This document shows, piece after piece, positions 43,756-52,362 of a stretch of DNA of 64,000 bases. The stretch covers positions 1 to 64,000 of the forward strand of contig CAJKMA010000008.1 of the NCBI GenBank assembly GCA_905200905.1, given 5' to 3'. How positions within the stretch are numbered: position 1 is the first letter of the stretch; the number at the start of each line of letters is the position of its first letter. The DNA comes from an uncultured Bacillota bacterium (GTDB taxonomy: Bacteria; Bacillota; Clostridia; Lachnospirales; Lachnospiraceae). The translations under genes were made by a program, and so were the position numbers. The notes beneath the pieces are model-generated. The model was not told the DNA's origin and ran no database searches. It saw nothing but the letters and a program-made list of their open reading frames with translations.

Positions 43756-45495
43756 CTATACTATCCGCAATATCTTCCACAGTGGATGATAACATTGTTC
43801 TTGGTCAAACTGCTGATTCCAAACAGTTACAAACCGGTTTCTCTCTTCTTCTTTCTTCTCCTCTATAAACTCTTGTCCTGTAAAACGCAGTTCTGAAAAA
43901 CAGGTCCAAACATTGTTCTTCCCTTTTTCCAACCCTCTCAGACAAAAATCAATATCCTCGTACCCTTTACAAGCATTTGCAAACCCTTGAACTTCTCTCC
44001 ATATCTTTTTTGAAAACATCATACATGCAGCAGAAACCCCCGTTGTTTCCCTTACATGACAAAGCAAGGCCTCATAGCCAATATCTGCTCTGGTATCATG
44101 CTCACATAAAAGCCGTAATCCCGTTTTACTTTCTCTGTCCAATGCAATTCCCGCATATGCAATTCGGTCATCTTCGTAATAAATTTTAGGCCCAACTGCA
44201 CATACATCCTCTCTCTGACTGAACATTACCATTTCTTTTATCCAATTTTTTTCTATTGGCCTGCACCTGGCATCGAAAAGCAACATCATTTCCCCCGTTG
44301 CCAACTCTACTGCTTGATTCCAACTTTCAGCCTTTGTTTTACTTGTATCCAGAGGAATCCTCTGAAGACTCATTCCATCTCGAACTTTTATCTTCAACTC
44401 TCTCTCTGCAAAATAAATCAGTTCCAGATTCCTATACTCTGTATTTTCTTCCAAGTTCCTGATACATGCTTCCAATTCTTCTGGTTTCTCTGTCCCGTGA
44501 AGAATGAAAGACACGATAAACTCCTGTTTCAACTCATACGTAATACGGTAAATAGTCTGAAAAGGCAGGTTACTGGCCGCTTTTCCCATATCGCCTGTGC
44601 GAAGAAGCTGCTGGTCAATGGCTCGTATAGCCGAATCTACCGCATAGAGCTTGGTTCCTAAATCCTTTGATACAGAATTGTCATGCACTCGCCAATAATA
44701 TAATACCTTTGGAATGTGTGTAATCCTGGTGGTTTTTTCGGTTAAACGTAATACCATATCATGATCCTGGCTTCCATCACATTCCTTACGATAAAACTCT
44801 TTTTCACCTTCCAGAAGTTTCTTGTGAAACACAGTAAAGTGACAAATATAATTATGAGAACGCAAATCATCTTTTCCAAATCCCGGTTTTAAATTAAACA
44901 TCAATGGGTCTTGAATTTCCTCGATTTTCCCTGAGAATTTCACCTCATCGGTATATAAAAATTCTGCCCCTGTTTCCTCTATAGCTTTCATAACTTCATA
45001 CAAAGCACTTGGATGAAGCAAATCATCGTGATCCAGCAGACCAAAATATTCTCCTGTTGCAAGCTGGAGACAGGCATTGGTATTTTCAGAAATACCTTTG
45101 TTTTCTGGCAAAGGATAGTACACAATCCTGGAATCCTGCTTGGCTCTCTTTTGGCAGATTTTTCCTACATATGCATGTTCTTCGTCACTTCCATCTGCCA
45201 GGCATAATTCCCAGTTTCCATAAGTCTGTTTCTCCATGGAATCTAAAAGCTCTATCAAAAAGTTTCTGGGCGTATTATAAAGAGGCGTAATAATACTAAA
45301 TTTTATGTCTTTTTCAAATTTTCTTCTTTTCTGTGCCTCCAGTTCCTCTTCTGAAACCATGTGAACTGCCTGTACAGTTCGTAATCCAGGTCTTTGATGG
45401 TAGCGCTTATTTTCCAATCTTTTTATAAAAGAATGTGCACCATAATCCCTGTAAATCTGAACTGCATTTTTCACTTTTCGCATTACACTTTTCAT
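43756..45495 (-). CDS. Tandem-domain family 2 glycosyltransferase
   Basis: About 579 residues. The first GT2 domain (about 60-280) has FSIITPLYNTPRNFLIELLDS, split as FSIITPLYNTPRNF and IELLDSM, ENKGISENTNACL, FGLLDHDDLLH and ECDGSQDHDMVLRL. The second (about 305-560) is degenerate: it keeps MMLLFDARCRP and ACKGYEDIDFCLRGLE, but the DxD position reads DARC, so it may not be catalytic. The architecture parallels the protein at 36049-37884. The ATG at 45495 is preferred, because the longer frame would start at a TTG without a ribosome site. Confidence 0.85.
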   Translation of the reverse strand: MKSVMRKVKNAVQIYRDYGAHSFIKRLENKRYHQRPGLRTVQAVHMVSEEELEAQKRRKFEKDIKFSIITPLYNTPRNFLIELLDSMEKQTYGNWELCLADGSDEEHAYVGKICQKRAKQDSRIVYYPLPENKGISENTNACLQLATGEYFGLLDHDDLLHPSALYEVMKAIEETGAEFLYTDEVKFSGKIEEIQDPLMFNLKPGFGKDDLRSHNYICHFTVFHKKLLEGEKEFYRKECDGSQDHDMVLRLTEKTTRITHIPKVLYYWRVHDNSVSKDLGTKLYAVDSAIRAIDQQLLRTGDMGKAASNLPFQTIYRITYELKQEFIVSFILHGTEKPEELEACIRNLEENTEYRNLELIYFAERELKIKVRDGMSLQRIPLDTSKTKAESWNQAVELATGEMMLLFDARCRPIEKNWIKEMVMFSQREDVCAVGPKIYYEDDRIAYAGIALDRESKTGLRLLCEHDTRADIGYEALLCHVRETTGVSAACMMFSKKIWREVQGFANACKGYEDIDFCLRGLEKGKNNVWTCFSELRFTGQEFIEEKKEEERNRFVTVWNQQFDQEQCYHPLWKILRIV

Positions 45496-45546
45496 ACTTG
45501 TTTCGCCTGATTTCCTTTCCGCAATATTCCATCCCAATATAAATTC

Positions 45547-46155
45547 TTATTTAAAAAGATTATATAAAAATCTCATAAATAAAATCACATACAGCGCAAA
45601 TAACAAAAAGACACAGAAGGTTTCCACATCAAAACGATGGGTAACTGTTTTCAAAATCAATGTTCCATTCTCTACTTTTTCCCCTGCTACGGTCAGTGAT
45701 GTACTTTCTTCCTTCACCTGTTCATAAGAAAAACCTGCACCGGAAGTTTCACCCAATGGCACGTTAGTGTACACAGAAAACTCAAATGGAACTTCTTTAC
45801 TATTTTCTACGCGTTCAAAAGAAAACTCAAAAAATTTACTATTTTTTATTTTGTCTCCTTTTACTTCCCCAGATGCTACGACTACACCTGTAGAAAGATT
45901 CTTTAACTGATACTGTAAGTTCGTATTCTCTGCAGAATTAAAAATCGTACTTTTAATCCGGATTCCATCCAGATACTTCTCTTTACATACAAACTCCTGC
46001 TGCACACCTAATTGTGTTAAAACTCCTGTATTAGAATAAGCAGAAGGGTCTATGTCCTTATTGTAAATATTATGAACCTTTGCAATGTGTGCATAGAAAA
46101 AAGCAAACACAATAAGCAATATTATTCCCAGAATACTCTTCATTCTTTTTTTCAT
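45547..46155 (-). CDS. Unrecognised membrane protein in the polysaccharide operon
   Basis: About 202 residues: a transmembrane helix near residues 6-24, an extracellular beta-rich region of about 145 residues (LGVQQEFVCKEKYLDGIRI, split as LGVQQEFVC and YLDGIRIKS; FEFSVYTNVPL), and a second helix near residues 176-197. No catalytic motif is visible. The ATG at 46155 lies 14 bases after the ABC ATPase stop, with GGGTGG as ribosome site; the longer frame would overlap that gene. Position suggests a role in export or presentation of the polymer; unknown family. Confidence 0.7.
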   Translation of the reverse strand: MKKRMKSILGIILLIVFAFFYAHIAKVHNIYNKDIDPSAYSNTGVLTQLGVQQEFVCKEKYLDGIRIKSTIFNSAENTNLQYQLKNLSTGVVVASGEVKGDKIKNSKFFEFSFERVENSKEVPFEFSVYTNVPLGETSGAGFSYEQVKEESTSLTVAGEKVENGTLILKTVTHRFDVETFCVFLLFALYVILFMRFLYNLFK

Positions 46156-46169
46156 ATTTTCCACCCTAC

Positions 46170-46904
46170 TTATGACTGTCTGTAAATTTCTCCTACTTCC
46201 ATAGCATCGCCCATCATTTTCAATCTGCCCTTTTCCAGCCAGACAACCTTGGAGCATAAACTCTGAACCTGGTCAATGCTGTGAGACACAAACAAAATCG
46301 TAGTTCCTGCTTCCTTCATCTTACGAATCCTTGCCTCACATTTTGTCTGAAAATGAAAATCTCCTACAGAAAGCACTTCATCTACAATCAGAATATCCGG
46401 CTGTCCAATAGTAGCAATGGCAAATGCCAACCTGGAAATCATTCCTGAAGAAAAATTTTTAACAGGAGTATTCATAAAATCTCTCAATTCCGAAAACTCT
46501 ACAATATCCTCATAATATTTACTCATTTCTTCCCTGGAATATCCCAGTATTGCCCCATTTAGATAAATATTTTCTCCTGCTGTCAGATCATAGTCAAAAC
46601 CTGCACCTAGTTCAATAAGAGGGGCAACATTTCCTCGTACAGTCACATTTCCTTTCGTAGGTTTTAAAACCCCAGCAATTATTTTCAGCATGGTACTTTT
46701 TCCGCTTCCGTTTAGCCCTATAAGACCGAGAGATTCCCCTTTTTCAAGAGAAAAAGAAACATCTGTCAAAGCCCAAAATTCATTATAGGAAATTTGTTTT
46801 TTTAATGTTTTAATAAAATATTCTTTAAAACTGTCATACTTTTCTGATGCCAGATTAAATTTCATGGAAACCTGCTGGACTTCCACAATTGGCTTATTTT
46901 CCAT
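46170..46904 (-). CDS. Polysaccharide ABC exporter ATPase (Wzt/TagH type)
   Basis: Powers export of a lipid-linked polysaccharide or teichoic acid. The 244-residue protein has Walker A GLNGSGKSTMLK, the Wzt/TagH-specific VAPLIELGAGFDYDLTAGENI, signature VKNFSSGMISRLAFA, Walker B ILIVDEVLSVGD and H-loop VSHSI. It lacks the C-terminal carbohydrate-binding domain of some Wzt proteins, so substrate recognition may lie elsewhere. It follows the permease by 13 bases. Confidence 0.93.
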   Translation of the reverse strand: MENKPIVEVQQVSMKFNLASEKYDSFKEYFIKTLKKQISYNEFWALTDVSFSLEKGESLGLIGLNGSGKSTMLKIIAGVLKPTKGNVTVRGNVAPLIELGAGFDYDLTAGENIYLNGAILGYSREEMSKYYEDIVEFSELRDFMNTPVKNFSSGMISRLAFAIATIGQPDILIVDEVLSVGDFHFQTKCEARIRKMKEAGTTILFVSHSIDQVQSLCSKVVWLEKGRLKMMGDAMEVGEIYRQS

Positions 46905-46917
46905 GGTACATTCTCCC

Positions 46918-47694
46918 CTATAAGTTTAAAATAAAATCATCCTGTTTTTTATAAAAAACAATCAGTCCTAAAGCCATTGCAAGAATTGCTTCTATGCCTC
47001 CAATAAGCAGATTCATTCCTCCTGGAAGACTATTGTTCAGCATAGTATCTCGAAACATAATCAGATAGTTGGTAATAGGATTTGCCAATACCACATATTT
47101 CATCCACTGAGGTAAAATGGACATAGGATAAATAACAGGTGTCAAATACATCAAAGCTGTAATAAAAACAGAGTAAAAATGCATAATGTCTCTGAATTTC
47201 ACCACCACCGCTGAAAGAAATAGAGAAACTCCCAGTGAAAACAGTACCAAAAGTACCAATGGAATAAAGGATAACAACGCTGTCCAGTGTAGCTCTGCTC
47301 TTGTAGCCACCATAACAAACAATAGCGCTGTAAATGCAGCCATAAGATTAATAAAGCTGGAGACAACTCTTGATACAACAAAAAGATATTTTGGCACATA
47401 TACCTTCTTAATCAAAGGTGCATTAAAAATAATCGCTCCCATAGCATTGTTGGTAGAATCCGAATAAAAATTAAAAATAACTTGTCCGCTTAAAAGATAA
47501 AGTGGAAAATTCTCAATATCGAACTTAAACAGATTTGAAAACACAATAGACAATACAATCATCATAAGCAACGGATTTAATAAAGTCCATAGGACTCCCA
47601 TAATAGATCTTCTGTATTTTATTTTAATATCCCTTGACACCAGCTCATTAAGCAGGGGTCTGAATCTTTTAAAATTTTCTATATACGTTGACAA
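46918..47694 (-). CDS. Polysaccharide ABC exporter permease (Wzm/TagG, ABC-2 type)
   Basis: About 258 residues with six transmembrane segments of the ABC-2 exporter family: LVSRDIKIKYRRSIMGVLWTLL (split as LVSRDIKIKYRRS and MGVLWTLLNPLL), LYLLSGQVIFNF and TPVIYPMSILPQ are typical of TagG/RfbA permeases. The open frame starts 13 codons earlier, but that ATG lies only 2 bases after a -10 box and has no ribosome site. The TTG at 47694 has GGAGG 6 bases upstream and gives the usual N-terminus (MSTYIENFKRF). It heads the second polysaccharide operon. Confidence 0.9.
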   Translation of the reverse strand: MSTYIENFKRFRPLLNELVSRDIKIKYRRSIMGVLWTLLNPLLMMIVLSIVFSNLFKFDIENFPLYLLSGQVIFNFYSDSTNNAMGAIIFNAPLIKKVYVPKYLFVVSRVVSSFINLMAAFTALLFVMVATRAELHWTALLSFIPLVLLVLFSLGVSLFLSAVVVKFRDIMHFYSVFITALMYLTPVIYPMSILPQWMKYVVLANPITNYLIMFRDTMLNNSLPGGMNLLIGGIEAILAMALGLIVFYKKQDDFILNL

Positions 47695-47735
47695 GACGCA
47701 CCTCCATCGAGTATTTGGATTCACATTTTTCATTT

Positions 47736-47764
47736 AGTTTACACCATTTAATACCAGAAATCAA
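47736..47764 (-). promoter_or_regulatory. Promoter of the polysaccharide export operon
   Basis: TTGATT, 17 bases, TAAACT. Expected +1 lies about 8 bases into the longest open frame, supporting the TTG start at 47694. Confidence 0.6.
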
Positions 47765-47771
47765 CTAACAG

Positions 47772-48077
47772 TCAAAGCATTTCCATGAGTCTCTCTACGA
47801 AAAATACGGCTGCACAGGAAAATAGAGCAACTGTCACTAGACTTTTTTTCTTAAGAGCCAGTAAAATTGCTGTTATAAATCCTGCAAATCCAGATATCAC
47901 AGACTCTGTAGCATACAAAATTGCCGGAAAAGTCATAGCTGCAAGACAAGCATAGGGAATGTAATACAAAAATGACCGTAAATACACATTGGTAATCTTC
48001 TTTTGAATTAAAGTTAAAGGAAGCATACGAATCAAATAGGTGACACCTGCCATAACAAAAATATATGCGTAAATCAT
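47772..48077 (-). CDS. azlD: AzlD-type branched-chain amino acid exporter subunit
   Basis: A 101-residue membrane protein with about four helices, the small subunit of AzlCD exporters of branched-chain amino acids and analogues. MAGVTYLIRMLPLTLI near the N-terminus and YIPYACLAAMTFPAIL are typical. Its ATG overlaps the azlC stop (ATGA), so translation is coupled. Confidence 0.9.
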   Translation of the reverse strand: MIYAYIFVMAGVTYLIRMLPLTLIQKKITNVYLRSFLYYIPYACLAAMTFPAILYATESVISGFAGFITAILLALKKKSLVTVALFSCAAVFFVERLMEML

Positions 48078-48778
48078 TTTTCTTCCTCCTTAATGGGAAA
48101 CAGCACAGCCCCTATCGCTGCTGCTACTACTGTACAGATAATTATCATAAATCCAGAAGACACCTGTTTCAAAACCGGAAGGTAATAAAAAGCAGCACTA
48201 AGAATTAAGGCAAGTATTACAACAATCCGAATCTCTCTGTGTTCAGTTGCCGGCGGCACTACAATAGCAATAAACATGCCATACAAAGCTACTCCTAAAG
48301 CACTGATAATCGTTTCCGGAAGTATCGTGCTGGCCACTGCACCTGCTAAAGTTCCACCTACCCACCCAAGTACGGGCAGAAAAATCAGTCCATATAAATA
48401 CTTTTCCCCTACTGTTCCAGGCTTAGAACTGGCAACCGCAAAAATCTCATCGGTATTACCGTAAGCAATCAAAAAACGACTCCTTAATTTTACCGAATCA
48501 TCCAGTTTCTGGGAAAGAGACACAGACATCAAAGCATATCTTATATTAATCACAAGCTGAGTCAATGCCATCTCTATCAAAGAGGCACCTGTCACAATCA
48601 CGGTCAGCCCTGCAAACTGTCCTGCTGATGTAAGATTCAAAAGAGAAATCAACACTGCGTGAAAAGGCGAAATCCCACTTTGAACTGCCATCATACCAAA
48701 AGTAAAACTTACTGAAAAATATCCTACTGCAATAGGAATTCCATCCTGAATTCCCCGTTGTATTTTATTATGTATCAT
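48074..48778 (-). CDS. azlC: AzlC-type branched-chain amino acid exporter subunit
   Basis: Large subunit, about 234 residues, with seven to eight hydrophobic segments; GIPIAVGYFSVSFTFGMMA, LLNLTSAGQFAGL and NIRYALMSVSLSQKL are family hallmarks. The ATG at 48778 follows GAGGAGAGGA; an earlier in-frame ATG lies inside a terminator hairpin and is rejected. The hairpin upstream suggests that azlCD are only partly read from the cda operon. Confidence 0.92.
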   Translation of the reverse strand: MIHNKIQRGIQDGIPIAVGYFSVSFTFGMMAVQSGISPFHAVLISLLNLTSAGQFAGLTVIVTGASLIEMALTQLVINIRYALMSVSLSQKLDDSVKLRSRFLIAYGNTDEIFAVASSKPGTVGEKYLYGLIFLPVLGWVGGTLAGAVASTILPETIISALGVALYGMFIAIVVPPATEHREIRIVVILALILSAAFYYLPVLKQVSSGFMIIICTVVAAAIGAVLFPIKEEEK

Positions 48779-48808
48779 AGTCCTCTCCTCAAGCTTTATC
48801 ATAGAAAA

Positions 48809-48836
48809 AGGACTATCGCCAGAAAACAATAGTCCT
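48809..48836 (-). terminator. Terminator after the second HPr gene
   Basis: AGGACTAT and ATAGTCCT form an 8-bp stem followed on the minus strand by TTTTTC, 10 bases after the HPr stop and 30 before azlC. Confidence 0.75.
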
Positions 48837-48845
48837 CGTTTCGTC

Positions 48846-49109
48846 TTATTCTCCCAATCCGCTTTCTATGGCTTCCACCAAAGTTTTTAAGGCGATCTCC
48901 TCATCCTCTCCTTCACAGAACAGCTCAATCTCATCTCCGCATTTTACACAAGCTCCCAGCACACTGAGAACACTCTTTGCATTTGCTGTTCCTCCTGCAA
49001 ACCGAAAACTGACCAAAGACTTAAACTTCATTGCTTCTTTACAAAGATTACCAGCTGGTCTTAGGTGAAGTCCTGTAGGATTTTTTACTGTCACTTTCTG
49101 ACTAGTCAT
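48846..49109 (-). CDS. Second HPr-family phosphocarrier, with His15 and Ser46
   Basis: An 87-residue HPr-like protein, distinct from the PTS-operon HPr. It keeps the EI phosphorylation site His15 (PTGLHLRPAG) and, exactly at position 46, the HPr-kinase Ser (NAKSVLSVLG). Unlike B. subtilis Crh it still has His15. It therefore looks able to do what the other HPr cannot: carry Ser-P for CcpA-type control. It is last in the operon with cdaA and cdaR, where glmM is found in many Firmicutes. GGGAG precedes the ATG, and a terminator follows. Confidence 0.9.
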   Translation of the reverse strand: MTSQKVTVKNPTGLHLRPAGNLCKEAMKFKSLVSFRFAGGTANAKSVLSVLGACVKCGDEIELFCEGEDEEIALKTLVEAIESGLGE

Positions 49110-49137
49110 TTTATCACTCCCTATCCATTTCCATCTG

Positions 49138-50421
49138 TCATTGTGCTTTTGCCACTAATTTCACCTTTACTGTGATTTCATCTACCAATTCATATCCATC
49201 TGGCAGCGTAACTGTCACAGGCACTGTATATTCTCCTGCTTTGTAATCTTTTAAGTTAATCTTCATCTGCACAGCATCTAGATTCAGTTTATCCAAATCT
49301 TCATCCTTGCCTTTTAATCTGGCTGTTATCTTATCCTGATCAAATACCAGAGCCAAATCAGAGGGGATATTCTCTGTCTGAATCTGTACAACTGACAGTT
49401 CATAATCGCGGCTATTATAGGGAAGAATTTTCACAGTTGCAATCACAGAGCTATTTAGATCACGTACCAGCTTTGTATTTTCAGGAAGGAGGTCTGTAAT
49501 ATCAATATTAGCCTCGAAATCTGAAGACTGTCCGGTAACATCAATCAAGTTACCTGGAATTTCCACTGTATTCCCTTCCTCAGCCAGCTTTTGTAAAGCC
49601 TCATCTGTTCCAGCAAGACTAATGATATCCGGCACTAGCTTAATGTCATCTACCTGATATCCGTACTTTGGACTGCCGCTATAACTCGCCTTGACTGTAA
49701 TCTTATTTTGTACTTTCCAAAACTGCGCATCAATCTTAATCTTATTATCACGTATATCTTTCAAATCCAAATAGGACAACTGTTTTTCTGATAATTCATC
49801 CTGATTCTTATCATAGATACGGAGTTCTGATGGAATTTCCACACTACTTTCTTTCCGATCTGTAACATCTACCATTGCTACCACACGGTCAATTTTATTT
49901 ACAATTGACGCGGGGCCTGATATAGTCACTTTTTCTGGATTCGCTTTTAACACGCCTACTTCATAATTCTTATCTGGTATGGTATCACCTGTATTAACGG
50001 CAATGGTCTTTTCCACACTGGTCTGTTCTTCAATATCCACCTGGATATTTCCAGGAGTTACAGAAATATCACTTTCCGCTAGACCTTCACAAGTCACCTT
50101 TACAGGAACCATACGCGGTGTTGTATTCATAGAAACAATCTGAGTCATATCTGCCACTGCTCGAAAATCTTCTCTCTTCAGTCCTTTCACCACAGATTCC
50201 CGTCCTTTTACTTTTACACTTACTGTATCCTGTCCGTCAATTAATAATGGAATCTCCAAATTGCTAGCAAGATACGATTCATTAACAATAGTAACCGGAA
50301 TCCTGGTAATGATTCTCACCAACATGGGATCCTGTACATTCTTCACAACAATCCAGATTAAAATGGCAATCAGCAAAGAAAGAATCTTCAATGTAGATTT
50401 ATTCATTAGACTTTTCTTCAT
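49138..50421 (-). CDS. cdaR: CdaR (YbbR-domain) regulator of diadenylate cyclase
   Basis: Membrane-anchored extracellular regulator that binds and modulates CdaA. The 427-residue protein has one N-terminal helix (about 8-26: LKILSLLIAILIWIVVKN) and then a chain of YbbR repeats of about 85 residues (near 45, 130, 215, 310 and 345), each with patterns like V-x-V-x-G, for example VKVKGRESVVKGL and VTISGPASIVNKID. The start overlaps the end of cdaA by 23 bases, giving tight coupling. Confidence 0.92.
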   Translation of the reverse strand: MKKSLMNKSTLKILSLLIAILIWIVVKNVQDPMLVRIITRIPVTIVNESYLASNLEIPLLIDGQDTVSVKVKGRESVVKGLKREDFRAVADMTQIVSMNTTPRMVPVKVTCEGLAESDISVTPGNIQVDIEEQTSVEKTIAVNTGDTIPDKNYEVGVLKANPEKVTISGPASIVNKIDRVVAMVDVTDRKESSVEIPSELRIYDKNQDELSEKQLSYLDLKDIRDNKIKIDAQFWKVQNKITVKASYSGSPKYGYQVDDIKLVPDIISLAGTDEALQKLAEEGNTVEIPGNLIDVTGQSSDFEANIDITDLLPENTKLVRDLNSSVIATVKILPYNSRDYELSVVQIQTENIPSDLALVFDQDKITARLKGKDEDLDKLNLDAVQMKINLKDYKAGEYTVPVTVTLPDGYELVDEITVKVKLVAKAQ

Positions 50422-51295
50422 TCTTCACCAATCCCTTCCATAGCTTCCGTTTTACCTTCTGCTTTTCCTGTTTTGTCTTATTTTGCTCCTCTTCCAGAAT
50501 TTTTTTCAATTCATCTTTTGTCACTCCAACCTGCAGTTTTCCATTGCTTGCAACAGAAACTCTTCCGGTTTCTTCAGAAACAATAATCGTTAGGGAATCG
50601 CTTACTTCACTAATTCCAACTCCAGCTCTGTGTCTAGTTCCAAGGTTTTTATTTAAGTCTAAATTATCTGACAAAGGAAGATAACAAGTTGCCGCTACTA
50701 CACGGTCTCCTCTGATAATCACTGCACCATCATGAAGGGGGGTATTATGCTCAAAAATATTAATCAGTAACTGACTGCTTACCAGAGAATCTAAATAAAT
50801 TCCTGTTCTTGCATATTCATTTAAAACAGTTTCTTCTTCAATAACAATCAGTGCCCCTGTTTTTACTGCCCCCATTTCAAAGCTTGCTCTTACAATTTCA
50901 TTGGCTGTCCTGTCGCTGAATCTTCCTTCTGGCTCTTTCTTACTATTGTCAAAAGGGATTAGTGTACTCACAATCTTTTTATGTCCCAGCTCCTCTAAAG
51001 CTTTTCTAAGCTCTGGCTGGAAAATAACCAATACCGCTGTTATTGCATACCCGCCTGCAGTATAAACCAACCACAAAATTGTGTTCATCTGGAACAAATA
51101 TGCTAAAAAGATAAACACGAACACAATTAAAATCCCCTTCAAAAGAGAATAGGCTCTTGTGTTGCGAATCCAAAGCATAAACTGGTAGACAAATACTGCA
51201 ATCAGTAAAATTTCTATGATGTCGTTCCAGCGAATTGTAGCCAGAGATGAAAACGCACTAAAATAATTTTCTGCAAAATCAAAAATCTTACCCAT
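50399..51295 (-). CDS. cdaA: Diadenylate cyclase CdaA (c-di-AMP synthase)
   Basis: Makes the second messenger c-di-AMP from two ATP. The 298-residue protein has three N-terminal transmembrane helices (about 25-100) and a DAC domain (about 115-265) with the hallmark motifs DGAVIIRGD and GTRHRAGVGISE intact. The C-terminal tail is basic and lysine-rich (about 270-298). It controls potassium and osmotic homeostasis and, indirectly, the cell wall. It is the third gene of an operon starting with two unrecognised membrane proteins. Confidence 0.96.
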   Translation of the reverse strand: MGKIFDFAENYFSAFSSLATIRWNDIIEILLIAVFVYQFMLWIRNTRAYSLLKGILIVFVFIFLAYLFQMNTILWLVYTAGGYAITAVLVIFQPELRKALEELGHKKIVSTLIPFDNSKKEPEGRFSDRTANEIVRASFEMGAVKTGALIVIEEETVLNEYARTGIYLDSLVSSQLLINIFEHNTPLHDGAVIIRGDRVVAATCYLPLSDNLDLNKNLGTRHRAGVGISEVSDSLTIIVSEETGRVSVASNGKLQVGVTKDELKKILEEEQNKTKQEKQKVKRKLWKGLVKNEEKSNE

Positions 51296-51330
51296 AGTTT
51301 CATCTCCCCTTCCCTTTTATTCTACAAATT

Positions 51331-52362
51331 CTATAAATCCTTCAAAGACTCTTCCAACTGCTTCTCAAAATCAAAATTTTCTTCATGAACCCGTTCTACT
51401 GGGCTTACTTCTTCCTGTTCTTGCTCTTCTTTCTTGTCATAATTAGAAGAAATGGTTTTAATACTTTTTTCCTTTTGTGCAACAACAGACTTTGGAATCG
51501 CTTTTACATAATATACATACTCATCATCCTCAAACTGGGTATGTTCGCTTCTGGAATAATCCACTCCAAGCACTGCAAATTCTGCACCCAGTCCTAATAA
51601 AACTGCTGCTATTGCAGATAAGATAACACTTGCCATGTTAATATGAATATTTAAAAACATTCCGCCCAGAACCATAATCACAATATAACTTACCGCACCT
51701 GCTCCATTGGCAACTCTCCAGGAATAATCAAATGAACATCTGGAAATCATATATACAATAACCGTTACTACCACAAAAGCCAGAATTGTCAGCCACATCT
51801 CCTGATTTTTCATAATACCATCCAGAAGAATTTTTAATTTCTGAACAAGTTCCGTCTCTTTTCCCTGTAGTACTGTACTCTTTTCTTTTACAACCTTCAT
51901 GAAATAATACAAAAGTACACCACAACCTGCCGGTACAGCACAGGTGGGCGTTCTTAAAAGCCCTCCAAGCACTGGAACAGCTGCTGGAATCTTAAAGGTA
52001 AAAGCAACTGGCGTAAAAACCAATGCTGCATTGTCCTGAGCTGTAAATCTTAAAAATAAAATGATTAAAAGTATTAAAAAGACAAGCGCAAATCCTGCCA
52101 CTTCAATGCCTACTGCATAACAATGAGCTACAATCAGCAAACAGCCCACAACTGCCATGGTATTTACCGGTAAAATAGCACAGACAATGGCCAGAATTAA
52201 TACCACAAAAATATTGTCGATTTTTTCCATGGTTCCCATACTGCTGTTAATTCCTTGAAACAGGAGAAATGCCAGCAGAAATTTGCCAACAGAAAGCAGT
52301 AGCACATCATGTTCGCTGTAAAATCCTTTAATTTTTTGTTTTAATTCCAATAATGCTGTCAT
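51331..52362 (-). CDS. Unrecognised multi-spanning membrane protein upstream of cdaA
   Basis: A 343-residue protein with about eight to ten hydrophobic helices between residues 20 and 275 (LLLSVGKFLLAFLLFQGI, VLILAIVCAILPVNTMAVVG, split; YIVIMVLGGMFLNIHINMA), and a cytosolic, strongly charged tail of about 70 residues (EEQEQEEVSPVERVHEENFD). I do not recognise the family. Its start overlaps the stop of the preceding gene by 4 bases, and cdaA follows after 35 bases, so all are one operon. A role with CdaA or osmotic control is plausible from position only. Confidence 0.75.
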   Translation of the reverse strand: MTALLELKQKIKGFYSEHDVLLLSVGKFLLAFLLFQGINSSMGTMEKIDNIFVVLILAIVCAILPVNTMAVVGCLLIVAHCYAVGIEVAGFALVFLILLIILFLRFTAQDNAALVFTPVAFTFKIPAAVPVLGGLLRTPTCAVPAGCGVLLYYFMKVVKEKSTVLQGKETELVQKLKILLDGIMKNQEMWLTILAFVVVTVIVYMISRCSFDYSWRVANGAGAVSYIVIMVLGGMFLNIHINMASVILSAIAAVLLGLGAEFAVLGVDYSRSEHTQFEDDEYVYYVKAIPKSVVAQKEKSIKTISSNYDKKEEQEQEEVSPVERVHEENFDFEKQLEESLKDL

